A stretch of 33,109 nucleotides of DNA from CAG-557 sp045540315. Its GTDB lineage: Bacteria > Bacillota > Clostridia > Oscillospirales > Acutalibacteraceae. Below, in pieces: positions 24,993 through 31,548 of the stretch (positions are counted from its first letter, which is position 1; the number at the start of each line of letters is the position of its first letter). The stretch lies in assembly GCA_045540315.1 (NCBI GenBank), contig JAZQHA010000121.1:1-33109 (forward strand), written 5' to 3'. The notes beneath the pieces are model-generated. The model saw only the letters and a program-made list of their open reading frames with translations. It searched no databases and was not told where the DNA came from. The position numbers were made by a program, and so were the translations under genes.

Positions 24993-25145
24993 AACTCCGC
25001 TAAAACCACAAGCCGGCCGCGAGGCCCCCCGCACTCAATTTTGAGTGCGGGGATGTAAGGAGTCATCTTTGATGACTCCTTATGCGCCATAAAAAAGTTT
25101 TTTTATGGCGCGGCCTCGCGGCCGGCTTGTGGTTTGATGGGAGTT
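24993..25145. repeat. Cloverleaf repeat C
   Basis: The base stem is the longest of the set: 24 perfect bp between 25003-25026 and 25112-25135, containing GGCCGCGAGGCC. Outside it AACTCC (24993-24998) and GGAGTT (25140-25145) pair. The arms are CCCCGCACTCAA/TTGAGTGCGGGG (25027-25052), TAAGGAGTCATC/GATGACTCCTTA with loop TTT (25056-25082) and GCGCCATAAAAAA/TTTTTTATGGCGC (25084-25111). Arm sequences differ from those of B, E and F, but the architecture is the same. It lies between two plus-strand genes and starts right after the stop codon of the first. Confidence 0.9.
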
Positions 25146-25179
25146 TCGGAAAAGCTTTTTATTTTTGGGAGGCGACGGC

Positions 25180-25635
25180 TTGAATTTTGATGACACTTAT
25201 TTTATGCAAGAGGCATTAAAGCTTGCAGAAATGTCGGCTATTGAAGGCGAAGTTCCGGTAGGTGCAGTTATAACGAAGAACAACCAAATAATTGCGACTG
25301 GTCGAAATCGCCGTGAAAAAGGCAAAAATGCACTATACCATGCGGAAATAGAAGCAATTAATAACGCCTGCCGAGTACTTGGTGGCTGGCGTCTGTGGGA
25401 GTGTGATTTATTTGTCACGTTGGAACCATGTCCCATGTGCACCGGTGCTATCATTAACGCTCGAATAAAACGTATAGTTTTTGGAGCAACGGACTTAAAG
25501 GCTGGCTCATGCGGCTCGGTTATTAATTTACTTAATGAGCCCTACAACCATAAACCTAAACTTATTTCTGGCATTCTGGCAGAGGACTGCTCACAAATTT
25601 TGAGTGACTTTTTCAAGCGTTTACGCACCAAGTGA
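25180..25635 (+). CDS. tadA: tRNA-specific adenosine deaminase
   Basis: TadA converts the wobble adenosine of tRNA-Arg(ACG) to inosine. The 151-residue protein has the zinc and catalytic motifs of the family: HAE in YHAEIEAI and PCxxC in EPCPMCTGAIINAR, plus FMQEALKLAEMSA-type helix 1, GEVPVGAVI and VFGATDLKAGSCGSV. I start it at the TTG at 25180 because GGGAGG lies 7 bases upstream; a TTG five codons earlier would overlap that site. Its last 23 bases overlap the convergent gene on the minus strand. SRP RNA and dnaX, frequent downstream neighbours in this phylum, are absent. Confidence 0.95.
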   Translation: MNFDDTYFMQEALKLAEMSAIEGEVPVGAVITKNNQIIATGRNRREKGKNALYHAEIEAINNACRVLGGWRLWECDLFVTLEPCPMCTGAIINARIKRIVFGATDLKAGSCGSVINLLNEPYNHKPKLISGILAEDCSQILSDFFKRLRTK

Positions 25636-25915
25636 GCTCATTAAACTTAATGTTATAATCCTGCAAAATATCCTGAAAGTTTTCCACTCCAACGCTGTTC
25701 TCATAGAAATAAAGCAGCATATTTTTAGCCTGTTCAAAAGATAAGTTCTCACAGAAACATTTTACAGATTTTTGAGTGTGATTTTGTGTATGTACCAGCT
25801 GCACCAATATACCGTTATCTTTCTTACATACCGAGTATACTATTTGATGCTCAACTTGAATATTTCCAATTTTAGAATAATTTTTAATATATTTACATAA
25901 ATGTTCAGTCTCCAT
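25613..25915 (-). CDS. Small unknown protein, resembles DUF6514-type clostridial proteins
   Basis: The 100-residue protein has no signal peptide or membrane segment and contains six cysteines. The segment HQIVYSVCKKDNGILVQLV looks like a beta hairpin, and LSFEQAKNMLLYFYENSVGV followed by FQDILQDYNI looks like helices. The order of strand pair, acidic turn, helix and 'dILqDy' end recalls DUF6514, small proteins common in Clostridia with unknown function; this match is from memory of the pattern and is moderate. AAGGAG lies 7 bases upstream of the ATG, which supports a real gene. It converges on tadA with a 23-base overlap. A TATAAT sits about 40 bases upstream. Confidence 0.7.
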   Translation of the reverse strand: METEHLCKYIKNYSKIGNIQVEHQIVYSVCKKDNGILVQLVHTQNHTQKSVKCFCENLSFEQAKNMLLYFYENSVGVENFQDILQDYNIKFNELTWCVNA

Positions 25916-26299
25916 AGTTTTTCTCCTTATATTAAACAGAAAAATTTTCTATTTAATATTATAATCATACAACGTGCCGATGATTGTCGAAGTAATTTTG
26001 AGTTTCCAAATTTTTGATTGACAAAATTTTCTAAATATGTTACAATAATCAACATATTTACACCTAGATTATCAATAAACTCATGGAAATTTATGTTTTG
26101 TTGCGAACACCCTTTCATAGTTTATTTTTCATTTTATGAACATCATACTTTGCAATCCAAAATTTGTCAGCTAACATTTGGTGTAATTTTTACTTATTTT
26201 TAGGTGGCCATATTGGGCCTTTATTTTTTGCTTTTATGAGTGGAAATTTTTTTACCTATTTTTATTCAAATATGGATAGCATTTTTCGGTGGTGAAAAT
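25916..26299. other. Divergent intergenic region with promoter and long leader
   Basis: This AT-rich stretch separates the small minus-strand gene from the plus-strand XRE gene. It contains a strong plus promoter (26018-26046) and then about 250 bases of leader. Within the leader, GGCC-ATATTG-GGCC at about 26204-26217 is followed by a very T-rich stretch and could act as a weak attenuator. No tRNA, T-box or other leader class is recognised, and no small gene is convincing. Confidence 0.4.
26018..26046 (+). promoter_or_regulatory. Predicted SigA promoter for the XRE regulator
   Basis: The -35 is a perfect TTGACA (26018-26023) and the -10 is TACAAT (26041-26046), with a 17-base spacer. The start codon lies about 250 bases downstream, leaving an unusually long leader. 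Confidence 0.65.
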
Positions 26300-26920
26300 A
26301 TGTACGAAGGCGAGTCCCGGATGGATCGCGTAAAAAGATTCTCTAAAATTTGGTGGAAATCTAGAGCAGATGCAGGAAAATCACAAGAATTCATGGCACT
26401 AAATTTAGGTGTCTCTAAAAAAACAATACAAAATTGGGAACGAGGCCTTAGCGCACCGAATCTATTTCAATGTTCAGAATGGTTTCGCGTACTTGGATTA
26501 AATCCCACCAGCTATCATCTAGAATTTTTATACCCAACAACATTTAATAACGCATCTACAATAAATGATGAGCAAAATATCGAGCAAACATTAATTTCTA
26601 TGATAAAAAATGCCAGCACTTTAGAAAAACAGCAATTGCTATATTTAATGTCCGGAAACCATGGTAGTTCTTGGTATGCTTTGCTACAACTTTTTACAGC
26701 ACATTGTCATACTTCGTTGCAGTCACGAATTGTCGTAGCTAGAACCGTCTGTGATAACTATGAAATTGAGGAAACAACTCAACAAATAGTTTGTCCGAAC
26801 GACATCAAGCCAGACTTAACATTTTTAAAAGTAGCAATAGAGCAGTGTAAAAAAGCTGCGCAAAATAAACAAGCTGGCTATACCACATTTTTATGTGACA
26901 ATGATAGCCAACCTGATTAA
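26300..26920 (+). CDS. XRE-family transcriptional regulator
   Basis: The 206-residue protein has an N-terminal Cro/C1-type helix-turn-helix. After RFSKIWWKSRADAGKSQEFM come ALNLGVSKKTIQNWERG (the two HTH helices) and SAPNLFQCSEWFRVLGLN. The C-terminal 130 residues are mainly helical and not recognised; they may bind a ligand or partner (LISMIKNASTLEKQQLLYLM, AIEQCKKAAQNK). I start at the ATG at 26300, where GGTGG lies 7 bases upstream, rather than at an ATG 20 codons earlier that would add a hydrophobic stretch without a ribosome site. The regulated target is not evident. Repeat D starts 29 bases after its stop and separates it from the convergent VanY-like gene. Confidence 0.85.
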   Translation: MYEGESRMDRVKRFSKIWWKSRADAGKSQEFMALNLGVSKKTIQNWERGLSAPNLFQCSEWFRVLGLNPTSYHLEFLYPTTFNNASTINDEQNIEQTLISMIKNASTLEKQQLLYLMSGNHGSSWYALLQLFTAHCHTSLQSRIVVARTVCDNYEIEETTQQIVCPNDIKPDLTFLKVAIEQCKKAAQNKQAGYTTFLCDNDSQPD

Positions 26921-26949
26921 CTTTACAATAATAATTTTTGAGCTAAACC

Positions 26950-27127
26950 GGGAGTGCCCACAGCTAATACCGCAGCGCCGCGAGGCGCTGAATGCCTATT
27001 ATGGCATTCAGCCAATCCAAAGTACAACAAAGTTGGACTTTGGATTACACCGAAAATAAAACTTTATTTTCGGTGGCCTCGCGGCCCGAGCGGTAAACCC
27101 TAAAGAAGATTCAAATAGGGCACTCCC
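26950..27127. repeat. Cloverleaf repeat D (inverted orientation)
   Basis: The terminal inverted repeats GGGAGTGCCC (26950-26959) and GGGCACTCCC (27118-27127) are perfect over 10 bp. An inner TACCGC (26968-26973) pairs with GCGGTA (27090-27095), and the base stem is GCCGCGAGGC (26977-26986) / GCCTCGCGGC (27076-27085). The arms are GCTGAATGCC/GGCATTCAGC (26987-27012), AATCCAAAGT-CAAC/GTTG-ACTTTGGATT with one mismatch (27014-27046) and ACCGAAAATAAA/TTTATTTTCGGT (27049-27074). The arm order is the reverse of B, E and F. Its right end, read backwards, begins GGGAGTGCCCTATTTGA like the left end of E. It sits between convergent genes, 8 bases from the stop of one. Confidence 0.92.
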
Positions 27128-27135
27128 TCCAAGCG

Positions 27136-27996
27136 TTAATACTTAATATACTCCTCCAGGCACATATTAAGTGTACACATTTTTTTAGCATTTTCCACTC
27201 CAACAAACCGATATGCGCACGGATTAAAGGGCTTTCCAGTTAAGTCTTTCTTACTTTCTGAATATCTTTGAATAAAACCAAAGTCCGCACAATTATTATT
27301 GAGCCACTTGTAGGCATCCGAGTTTTTAAAATCCTCAGAACTTACATTTCGCTCCTTTATGTCGATTAATAAACCTGTCTCATACTCACACTTACGCGGC
27401 GATGATACTAATTTTTCTGCCATATTTTCGGCCCGAACTAAAGAAAAACCATCATCGATTAGCTGCCTACGTTTGTCATTATATCTTTTTTCTACAAAGT
27501 CTCGAGGCAAATACCCGCTCACCACTTCGAAGTCATAACCAACAGTTTTAGCGGCCTTGAGTAGCGCGTCTAGACTTTCGATCAGTGCCTCGTCGCACTC
27601 AATTTGCATATACCTAGTTAAATTGGGTGTATAATCATTTGGCAACGGCATCTTGGAGTTTACAGTCAACAAGCATCGTTTACTTGAATCCTCATCGTGA
27701 AAAAAACTGCTTTTAATTTCGGCAGGCTTTTTGACTAGTGATTCAAACTTCTCCCCGACAGATGCACAAATTCCACCCGTAAAAATAAACATCGCCGCCA
27801 CAGGTAATGTTGCTAACAACCACTTTATAACCGTTTGTTTACTTGCCTTTCTACAAACAAACTCATTTTTCTCAATAAATTTTGAAAAAACACCATATCT
27901 TTTTTTCTTAAAAGCAAATAGTGGTTCTGCCGAAACATCCGAAAAACGCGTAACGGATATTATTGAATGCTTCCCTCGCGTTAATATTTTTTTCAT
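27136..27996 (-). CDS. VanY-like (M15) D,D-carboxypeptidase homologue, probably catalytically dead
   Basis: The 286-residue protein has a basic cytoplasmic stretch of about 56 residues, one membrane segment (about 57-79) and an extracellular M15B domain. Family landmarks are LLTVNSKMPLPNDYTP (109-124), SGY (160-162), TGLLIDI (207-213), WLNNNCADFGFIQRY (231-245) and YRFVG (262-266). Active members read SEHQTGLAVD and EPWHxRYVG. Here the first histidine is Tyr205, the glutamate is Asn258 and the last histidine is Ala261; only the ligand Asp212 remains. SGYRS is also changed to SGYLP. Two of three zinc ligands and the catalytic base are lost, so peptidase activity is unlikely; binding of peptidoglycan stems or a regulatory role is possible. 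AAGGAG is 7 bases before the ATG. Confidence 0.82.
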   Translation of the reverse strand: MKKILTRGKHSIISVTRFSDVSAEPLFAFKKKRYGVFSKFIEKNEFVCRKASKQTVIKWLLATLPVAAMFIFTGGICASVGEKFESLVKKPAEIKSSFFHDEDSSKRCLLTVNSKMPLPNDYTPNLTRYMQIECDEALIESLDALLKAAKTVGYDFEVVSGYLPRDFVEKRYNDKRRQLIDDGFSLVRAENMAEKLVSSPRKCEYETGLLIDIKERNVSSEDFKNSDAYKWLNNNCADFGFIQRYSESKKDLTGKPFNPCAYRFVGVENAKKMCTLNMCLEEYIKY

Positions 27997-28173
27997 AACA
28001 TAGCTCCTTAAATACTGTGCATAATTTAAGTTTACAGTCCGCGAAAATTGTTTTCAAGGAGAATTTTTTGTCTGATTTTTGCCGTTTTTCATTGATTATG
28101 ACAAAATAAAAAGATTCAACCTGTGCATCTTTCAAACAAGTCGAACTTCTAATCTATTTATATCTATTATTTT

Positions 28174-28349
28174 GGAGTACCCTATTTGATATCTTTTCTT
28201 AAGGCTTGCCGCTCGCGCCGCGAGGCCAACGAAAATAAATATTTATTTTCGTTGTAATCCAAAGCCCAACTTCGTTGCGCTTTGGATTAGCCGAATGCCA
28301 AGAAAGGCATTCGGCGCCTCGCGGCGCGGCTGCTTGATGTAAGCCACTC
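28174..28349. repeat. Cloverleaf repeat E
   Basis: The 13-bp base stem CGCGCCGCGAGGC (28214-28226) pairs perfectly with 28316-28328, with outer GGCTT/AAGCC (28203-28207, 28341-28345) and a degenerate GAGT/ACTC terminus. The left end GGAGTACCCTATTTGA matches the end of D. The arms are a 28-base perfect palindrome with half CAACGAAAATAAAT (28227-28254), TAATCCAAAGC-CAAC/GTTG-GCTTTGGATTA with a C-C mismatch (28255-28289) and GCCGAATGCC/GGCATTCGGC (28290-28315). It lies upstream of the VanY-like gene and just past the spoVS terminator, between two minus-strand genes. Confidence 0.9.
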
Positions 28350-28371
28350 AATGTAATTTTTACATACACAA

Positions 28372-28403
28372 AGTCCCTCTTCAGATGTATCCGAAAAGGG
28401 ACT
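28372..28403 (-). terminator. Terminator after spoVS
   Basis: AGTCCCT (28372-28378) and AGGGACT (28397-28403) form a 7-bp stem extended inward by a TTC/GAA pairing, followed on the minus strand by TTTGTGT. It lies about 43 bases after the spoVS stop. Confidence 0.55.
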
Positions 28404-28445
28404 CACTAATGCTTTATAATCACATTTTTCACTCTACTGAAATAA

Positions 28446-28706
28446 TTATCTCACTTCAACAATCAACTTAACCGCAGTACGATCTTCGCCGTCTATAACG
28501 ACATTAACAAAAGCAGGGATACAAATTAGTTCCACACCTGTTGGAGCCAAATATCCTCTAGCGATAGCGATAGCCTTAATCGCCTGGTTAACAGCGCTTG
28601 CTCCAACAGCCTGAATTTCGACGCTACCATGCTCACGGATAACACCGGCAATGGCACCTGCGACCGAGTTTGGAGCTGACTTTGATGAAACCTTTAGAAT
28701 TTCCAT
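28446..28706 (-). CDS. spoVS: Stage V sporulation protein S
   Basis: SpoVS is a small Alba-fold nucleic-acid-binding protein; in Bacillus subtilis it is needed for spore coat assembly and later stages. The 86-residue product MEILKVSSKSAPNSVAGAIA continues with a VIREHGSVEIQAVGASAVNQ stretch and KAIAIARGYLAPTGVELICIP, all family hallmarks. The ATG at 28706 has GGAGG 7 bases upstream; a TTG two codons earlier is less likely. It follows ymdB on the same strand, a conserved neighbour pair in Firmicutes, and carries a promoter-like pair upstream, so it can also be transcribed alone. Confidence 0.95.
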   Translation of the reverse strand: MEILKVSSKSAPNSVAGAIAGVIREHGSVEIQAVGASAVNQAIKAIAIARGYLAPTGVELICIPAFVNVVIDGEDRTAVKLIVEVR

Positions 28707-28750
28707 ATTCAATCCTCCGTTTTTAGTAATATATTACGTCTGCAATTATT

Positions 28751-28779
28751 ATAGTATATGCAAATACGATATTTTGCAA
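28751..28779 (-). promoter_or_regulatory. Possible promoter for spoVS
   Basis: On the minus strand TTGCAA (28779-28774) and TACTAT (28756-28751) are spaced by 17 bases. In Bacillus spoVS is under SigH, but no clear SigH-type sequence is seen here, so the sigma factor is uncertain. Confidence 0.4.
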
Positions 28780-28919
28780 TGGCTTTCGCCAGAAAAAATT
28801 ATATTGTTTCGCATTTTCGTTGTTTTTTAATCAAGAGCAAACTTTTTTTAAAACTTATGACATTCTTTTTATTAAACTAACTCCTTTTTGTTCTTTTTTT
28901 TATGCATTTTTCTCCGAGT

Positions 28920-29696
28920 TTATCCAAAAACTGTCAAGCGTTTAACTTGTCTTGTCTTTTTAGTGTTGTCATCTATGTCAAAAATTATACAATCCATTTT
29001 ACATTTACCGGTTGCATTCTCAAATCGAACCGGCATTTTTGTTTTTAACTTTTTAACAACGAGTTCAAACTTAACGCCTAAAGCAGAATGCACAACCCCC
29101 GTCATACCCACATCCGTAATGTAGCCGGTACCATTCGGAAAAATACACTCATCGGCTGTGGGCACATGAGTGTGCGTACCAAAAAGCGCAGAAACTCTCC
29201 CATCTAGGTAATATCCTAAAGTGCGCTTCTCCGAGGTTGCTTCGGCGTGAAAGTCCACAATAATAATCGCGTTTTTATCAACTTTCTCAAGAATTCGATC
29301 GATTGTTTTAAATGGACAGTCGATGCTTTCCATAAATATTGTGCCCATCAAATTAATAATAATCACTTTCTTTGTAAGCATATCCACTGTGCAAAAACCT
29401 TTGCCTGGTGTGCTTCTGGAGGGAAAATTTGCAGGTCTGATTAAATGTGGTTCACTGTCAAACTTCTGAAAAATTTCTCTCCTCCGAAAAGTATGATTTC
29501 CCGTGGTTATCACATCCACACCGCTTTTAAATAGATAATTTGCAGAAAACGGAGTAATTCCATTCCCATCAGCAGAGTTTTCTCCATTCGCAATGACTAA
29601 ATCTATCTCATGCGCTTTTTTTAAGTTCGGCAAAGTTGCCCGCAAAAATTCGCAACCTATACTTCCTACTACATCGCCGATTGCAAGTATTTTCAT
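28920..29696 (-). CDS. ymdB: YmdB-type metallophosphoesterase (2',3'-cyclic nucleotide phosphodiesterase)
   Basis: YmdB hydrolyses 2',3'-cyclic nucleotides and in Bacillus influences the switch between motile and biofilm states. The 258-residue protein (usual length about 265) shows all metal-binding motifs of the TIGR00282 family: GDVVG at the start, IANGENSADGNGI, TTGNHTFRRREI, VDFHAEATSEK and GTHTHVPTADE, and the typical GYITDVGMTG. It is on the minus strand between dpaB, 84 bases upstream, and spoVS downstream. The ymdB-spoVS order is widely conserved in Clostridia and Bacilli. The intergenic stretch to dpaB is very AT-rich and has no obvious terminator, so cotranscription with the dpa genes is possible. 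Confidence 0.95.
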   Translation of the reverse strand: MKILAIGDVVGSIGCEFLRATLPNLKKAHEIDLVIANGENSADGNGITPFSANYLFKSGVDVITTGNHTFRRREIFQKFDSEPHLIRPANFPSRSTPGKGFCTVDMLTKKVIIINLMGTIFMESIDCPFKTIDRILEKVDKNAIIIVDFHAEATSEKRTLGYYLDGRVSALFGTHTHVPTADECIFPNGTGYITDVGMTGVVHSALGVKFELVVKKLKTKMPVRFENATGKCKMDCIIFDIDDNTKKTRQVKRLTVFG

Positions 29697-29780
29697 TTTA
29701 TCAACCCTTAAAAATATTTCTCAAAAAATTATATCATATAAACTCAAAAAAAGCGATTTTATTAAGACTTTTAGCTTTAA

Positions 29781-30353
29781 TCATCTAAAAATCGGCTGAA
29801 TTTGATGACCTAAAAGAGCTGCCTCCATAGCTGGCACAAGTAACTCAAAATGCGCTACCAACGAGTTTGGCTTTTTTATTGGGTCATCTTGCGACATTGG
29901 CACAAAGTAAATATGTTTACGATTCAACATTGCCCCCATATTTTTCGCAGAACCAGAGAGGCCGTCATTAGTTGCAAGCGCAATTAGTACTGGTCGTTGT
30001 GCCCGCAGATGAGACTTGACAGCCATCGTAACTGCCGTATCTGTTGTGGCGCTAGCTAACTTACTTAAAGTATTTCCGGTACACGGAGCAATAATCATAA
30101 TATCAGTCATTCTCTTTGGACCAATTGGTTCAGCAGCTTCTATTGTATGAATAATGTCTTTACCACAAATAGTTTCAATTTCAGCCCGAAAGTCCTCCGC
30201 TTTGCCGAAACGCGTGTCCGTAGTATATGCTGTCTCCGACATAATAGGCAAAACTTCATAGCCTGTTTGAGCTAAAAGTTTTAGTTGCTCAAATGCTTTC
30301 GAGAATGTACAAAATGAGCCGCACATCGCAAAGCCCACCTTTACTCCTTCCAT
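29781..30353 (-). CDS. dpaB: Dipicolinate synthase subunit B
   Basis: DpaB (SpoVFB) is the flavoprotein-fold subunit of dipicolinate synthase, which in the mother cell makes the dipicolinic acid that loads into the spore core and gives heat resistance. The 190-residue protein has VGFAMCGSFCTFSKAFEQL, VLPIMSE, MIIAPCTGNTLSKLASATTD and ALATNDGLSGSAKNMGAML, all diagnostic. GGAG lies upstream of the ATG. It begins three bases after dpaA in a clear operon. The presence of the pair is strong evidence that the host forms endospores; many Clostridia lack it and use EtfA instead. Confidence 0.95.
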   Translation of the reverse strand: MEGVKVGFAMCGSFCTFSKAFEQLKLLAQTGYEVLPIMSETAYTTDTRFGKAEDFRAEIETICGKDIIHTIEAAEPIGPKRMTDIMIIAPCTGNTLSKLASATTDTAVTMAVKSHLRAQRPVLIALATNDGLSGSAKNMGAMLNRKHIYFVPMSQDDPIKKPNSLVAHFELLVPAMEAALLGHQIQPIFR

Positions 30354-30356
30354 AAA

Positions 30357-31220
30357 TTATCCCTCCTCAATCATGTTGTAAATCGTAGTCTTGATGATTT
30401 CTCCTGCTGTTTTTGGCGCGACTTTTCCCGGCAATGCAAGTGCGTGTATTGCCTTAATACCCATTTTTTTCGCTGTGTCAAAGTCCACTCCACCAGGCAG
30501 AGAGGCTAAATCAATTATTATAGCTCTAGAGTCTATCTGTCCCAAGACTTTTTCATCGAAAATCAAACTGGGTATTGTATTAAAAATGAGATCAAATTCA
30601 ATTTTTGTGGCCAACTCACCTGTAGAAATTGCTTCATACCCCATCGCATTTATCCACGCAAAATCTTTTGACTTTCTCGCACTGGCAGTCACTCTAGCCC
30701 CTAAACCAAACAAGTCTTTGCATAACGCTTTTCCCACTCGCCCAAACCCTGCAACTAGACACCTTGATCCGTGTATTGTCCCATCATATTCTCGCATCGC
30801 AATTTCTATTGCACCTTCCGCCGTTGGTACAGCATTGTTAATAGCAAAATCATCCCGTTTAGAGTAGTCATACAAGTTTACGTCATTCCAAAGGCTACTC
30901 GTATCAATTAATTTCTCTGCCATGCAGCAAAAAACCTTTTTATCATGCATTTTTCTTGCAAAATCATCGTTAAGTTGTATTTTTCCCTTTGAGTACGGCG
31001 CATTCAAACCGGCATCTTTATCCACCGTTGGTACCGGTAAAACTATATACTCACTTTTCTCAATCGCGTCCTCTAAGTTACACGTTATCAGCCCATTTTT
31101 TAACTCGCAATTTTCAAAGCCAACCATGTGCACATCATAGCCATCTAGTAAAATACTTTCCGCCAATGCAAGTTGCCGAGCATCTCCCCCAACAACTGCA
31201 AAACTTTTTTTGTTAACCAT
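30357..31220 (-). CDS. dpaA: Dipicolinate synthase subunit A
   Basis: DpaA (SpoVFA) is the NAD(P)-dependent subunit of dipicolinate synthase, converting dihydrodipicolinate (or a precursor) to dipicolinic acid. The 287-residue protein has AVVGGDARQLALAESI at the N-terminus and the nucleotide-binding CLVAGFGRVGKALCKDLFGLGARVT in the middle, with VLPVPTVDKDAGLNAPYS and HALALPGKVAPKTAGEII. I chose the ATG at 31220, which has GGAGG 7 bases upstream. An ATG seven codons earlier would lie at or before the predicted transcription start from the SigK-like promoter, which supports the shorter form. Confidence 0.95.
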   Translation of the reverse strand: MVNKKSFAVVGGDARQLALAESILLDGYDVHMVGFENCELKNGLITCNLEDAIEKSEYIVLPVPTVDKDAGLNAPYSKGKIQLNDDFARKMHDKKVFCCMAEKLIDTSSLWNDVNLYDYSKRDDFAINNAVPTAEGAIEIAMREYDGTIHGSRCLVAGFGRVGKALCKDLFGLGARVTASARKSKDFAWINAMGYEAISTGELATKIEFDLIFNTIPSLIFDEKVLGQIDSRAIIIDLASLPGGVDFDTAKKMGIKAIHALALPGKVAPKTAGEIIKTTIYNMIEEG

Positions 31221-31243
31221 ATCAATTCCTCCATTGCACATAC

Positions 31244-31270
31244 CATACTATGATTGCTGAAAACGCTCGT
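31244..31270 (-). promoter_or_regulatory. Possible SigK promoter for dpaA-dpaB
   Basis: On the minus strand AC (31270-31269), a 16-base spacer and CATAGTATG (31252-31244) fit the SigK pattern AC-N16/17-CATANNNTA with one mismatch. In Bacillus the spoVF operon is transcribed by SigK in the mother cell, so the match is expected. No SigA-type promoter is seen in this gap. Confidence 0.5.
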
Positions 31271-31304
31271 GACACTCTAAAATCAGTATAGCATAAACTT
31301 GTAT

Positions 31305-31474
31305 GGAGTGACCTATATGACAATTAGCTGCATCTAGCCGCGAGGCCAAAGAAAATAATTATTTATTTTCTTTGTGGCTCAGCGCTCAACTTCGTTGAGC
31401 GCTGAGCTGGCCGAAGGCCCCGTAAAGGGGCCTTCGGCGCCTCGCGGCGCTGCAGGTAAGCTACCGGTCACTCC
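31305..31474. repeat. Cloverleaf repeat F
   Basis: The terminal inverted repeats are GGAGTGACC (31305-31313) and GGTCACTCC (31466-31474), perfect over 9 bp. The base stem is GCCGCGAGGC (31337-31346) / GCCTCGCGGC (31439-31448), with outer TAGC+TGCA pairings. The arms are a 28-base near-palindrome starting CAAAGAAAATAATT with one mismatch (31347-31374), GCTCAGCGCTCAAC/GTTGAGCGCTGAGC with loop TTC (31377-31407) and GCCGAAGGCCCC/GGGGCCTTCGGC (31410-31438). TG linkers separate the arms as in B. It lies between the divergent dpaA and murC promoters, so it is not acting there as a simple terminator. Confidence 0.92.
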
Positions 31475-31548
31475 AATATAAAGCCTATTTATTTATACCG
31501 AGAAAAAGCATATAATAAACTAGTAAAGTTTTAAAAGAGGTGCTTTCT

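Noticed and set aside
26018..26203. Small plus-strand frame overlapping the XRE promoter
   Set aside because: It begins inside the -35 box, so the predicted transcript could not include its start, and it has no ribosome site.
27908..28135. Open frame upstream of and overlapping the VanY-like gene
   Set aside because: It overlaps the well-supported start of the VanY-like gene in another frame and has no family resemblance.
21324..31474. The repeated palindromes as a CRISPR array, integron attC array or tandem tRNA genes
   Set aside because: They are separated by genes, have no regular spacers, no integrase or Cas genes are present, and no copy has tRNA consensus positions such as TTCRANY.
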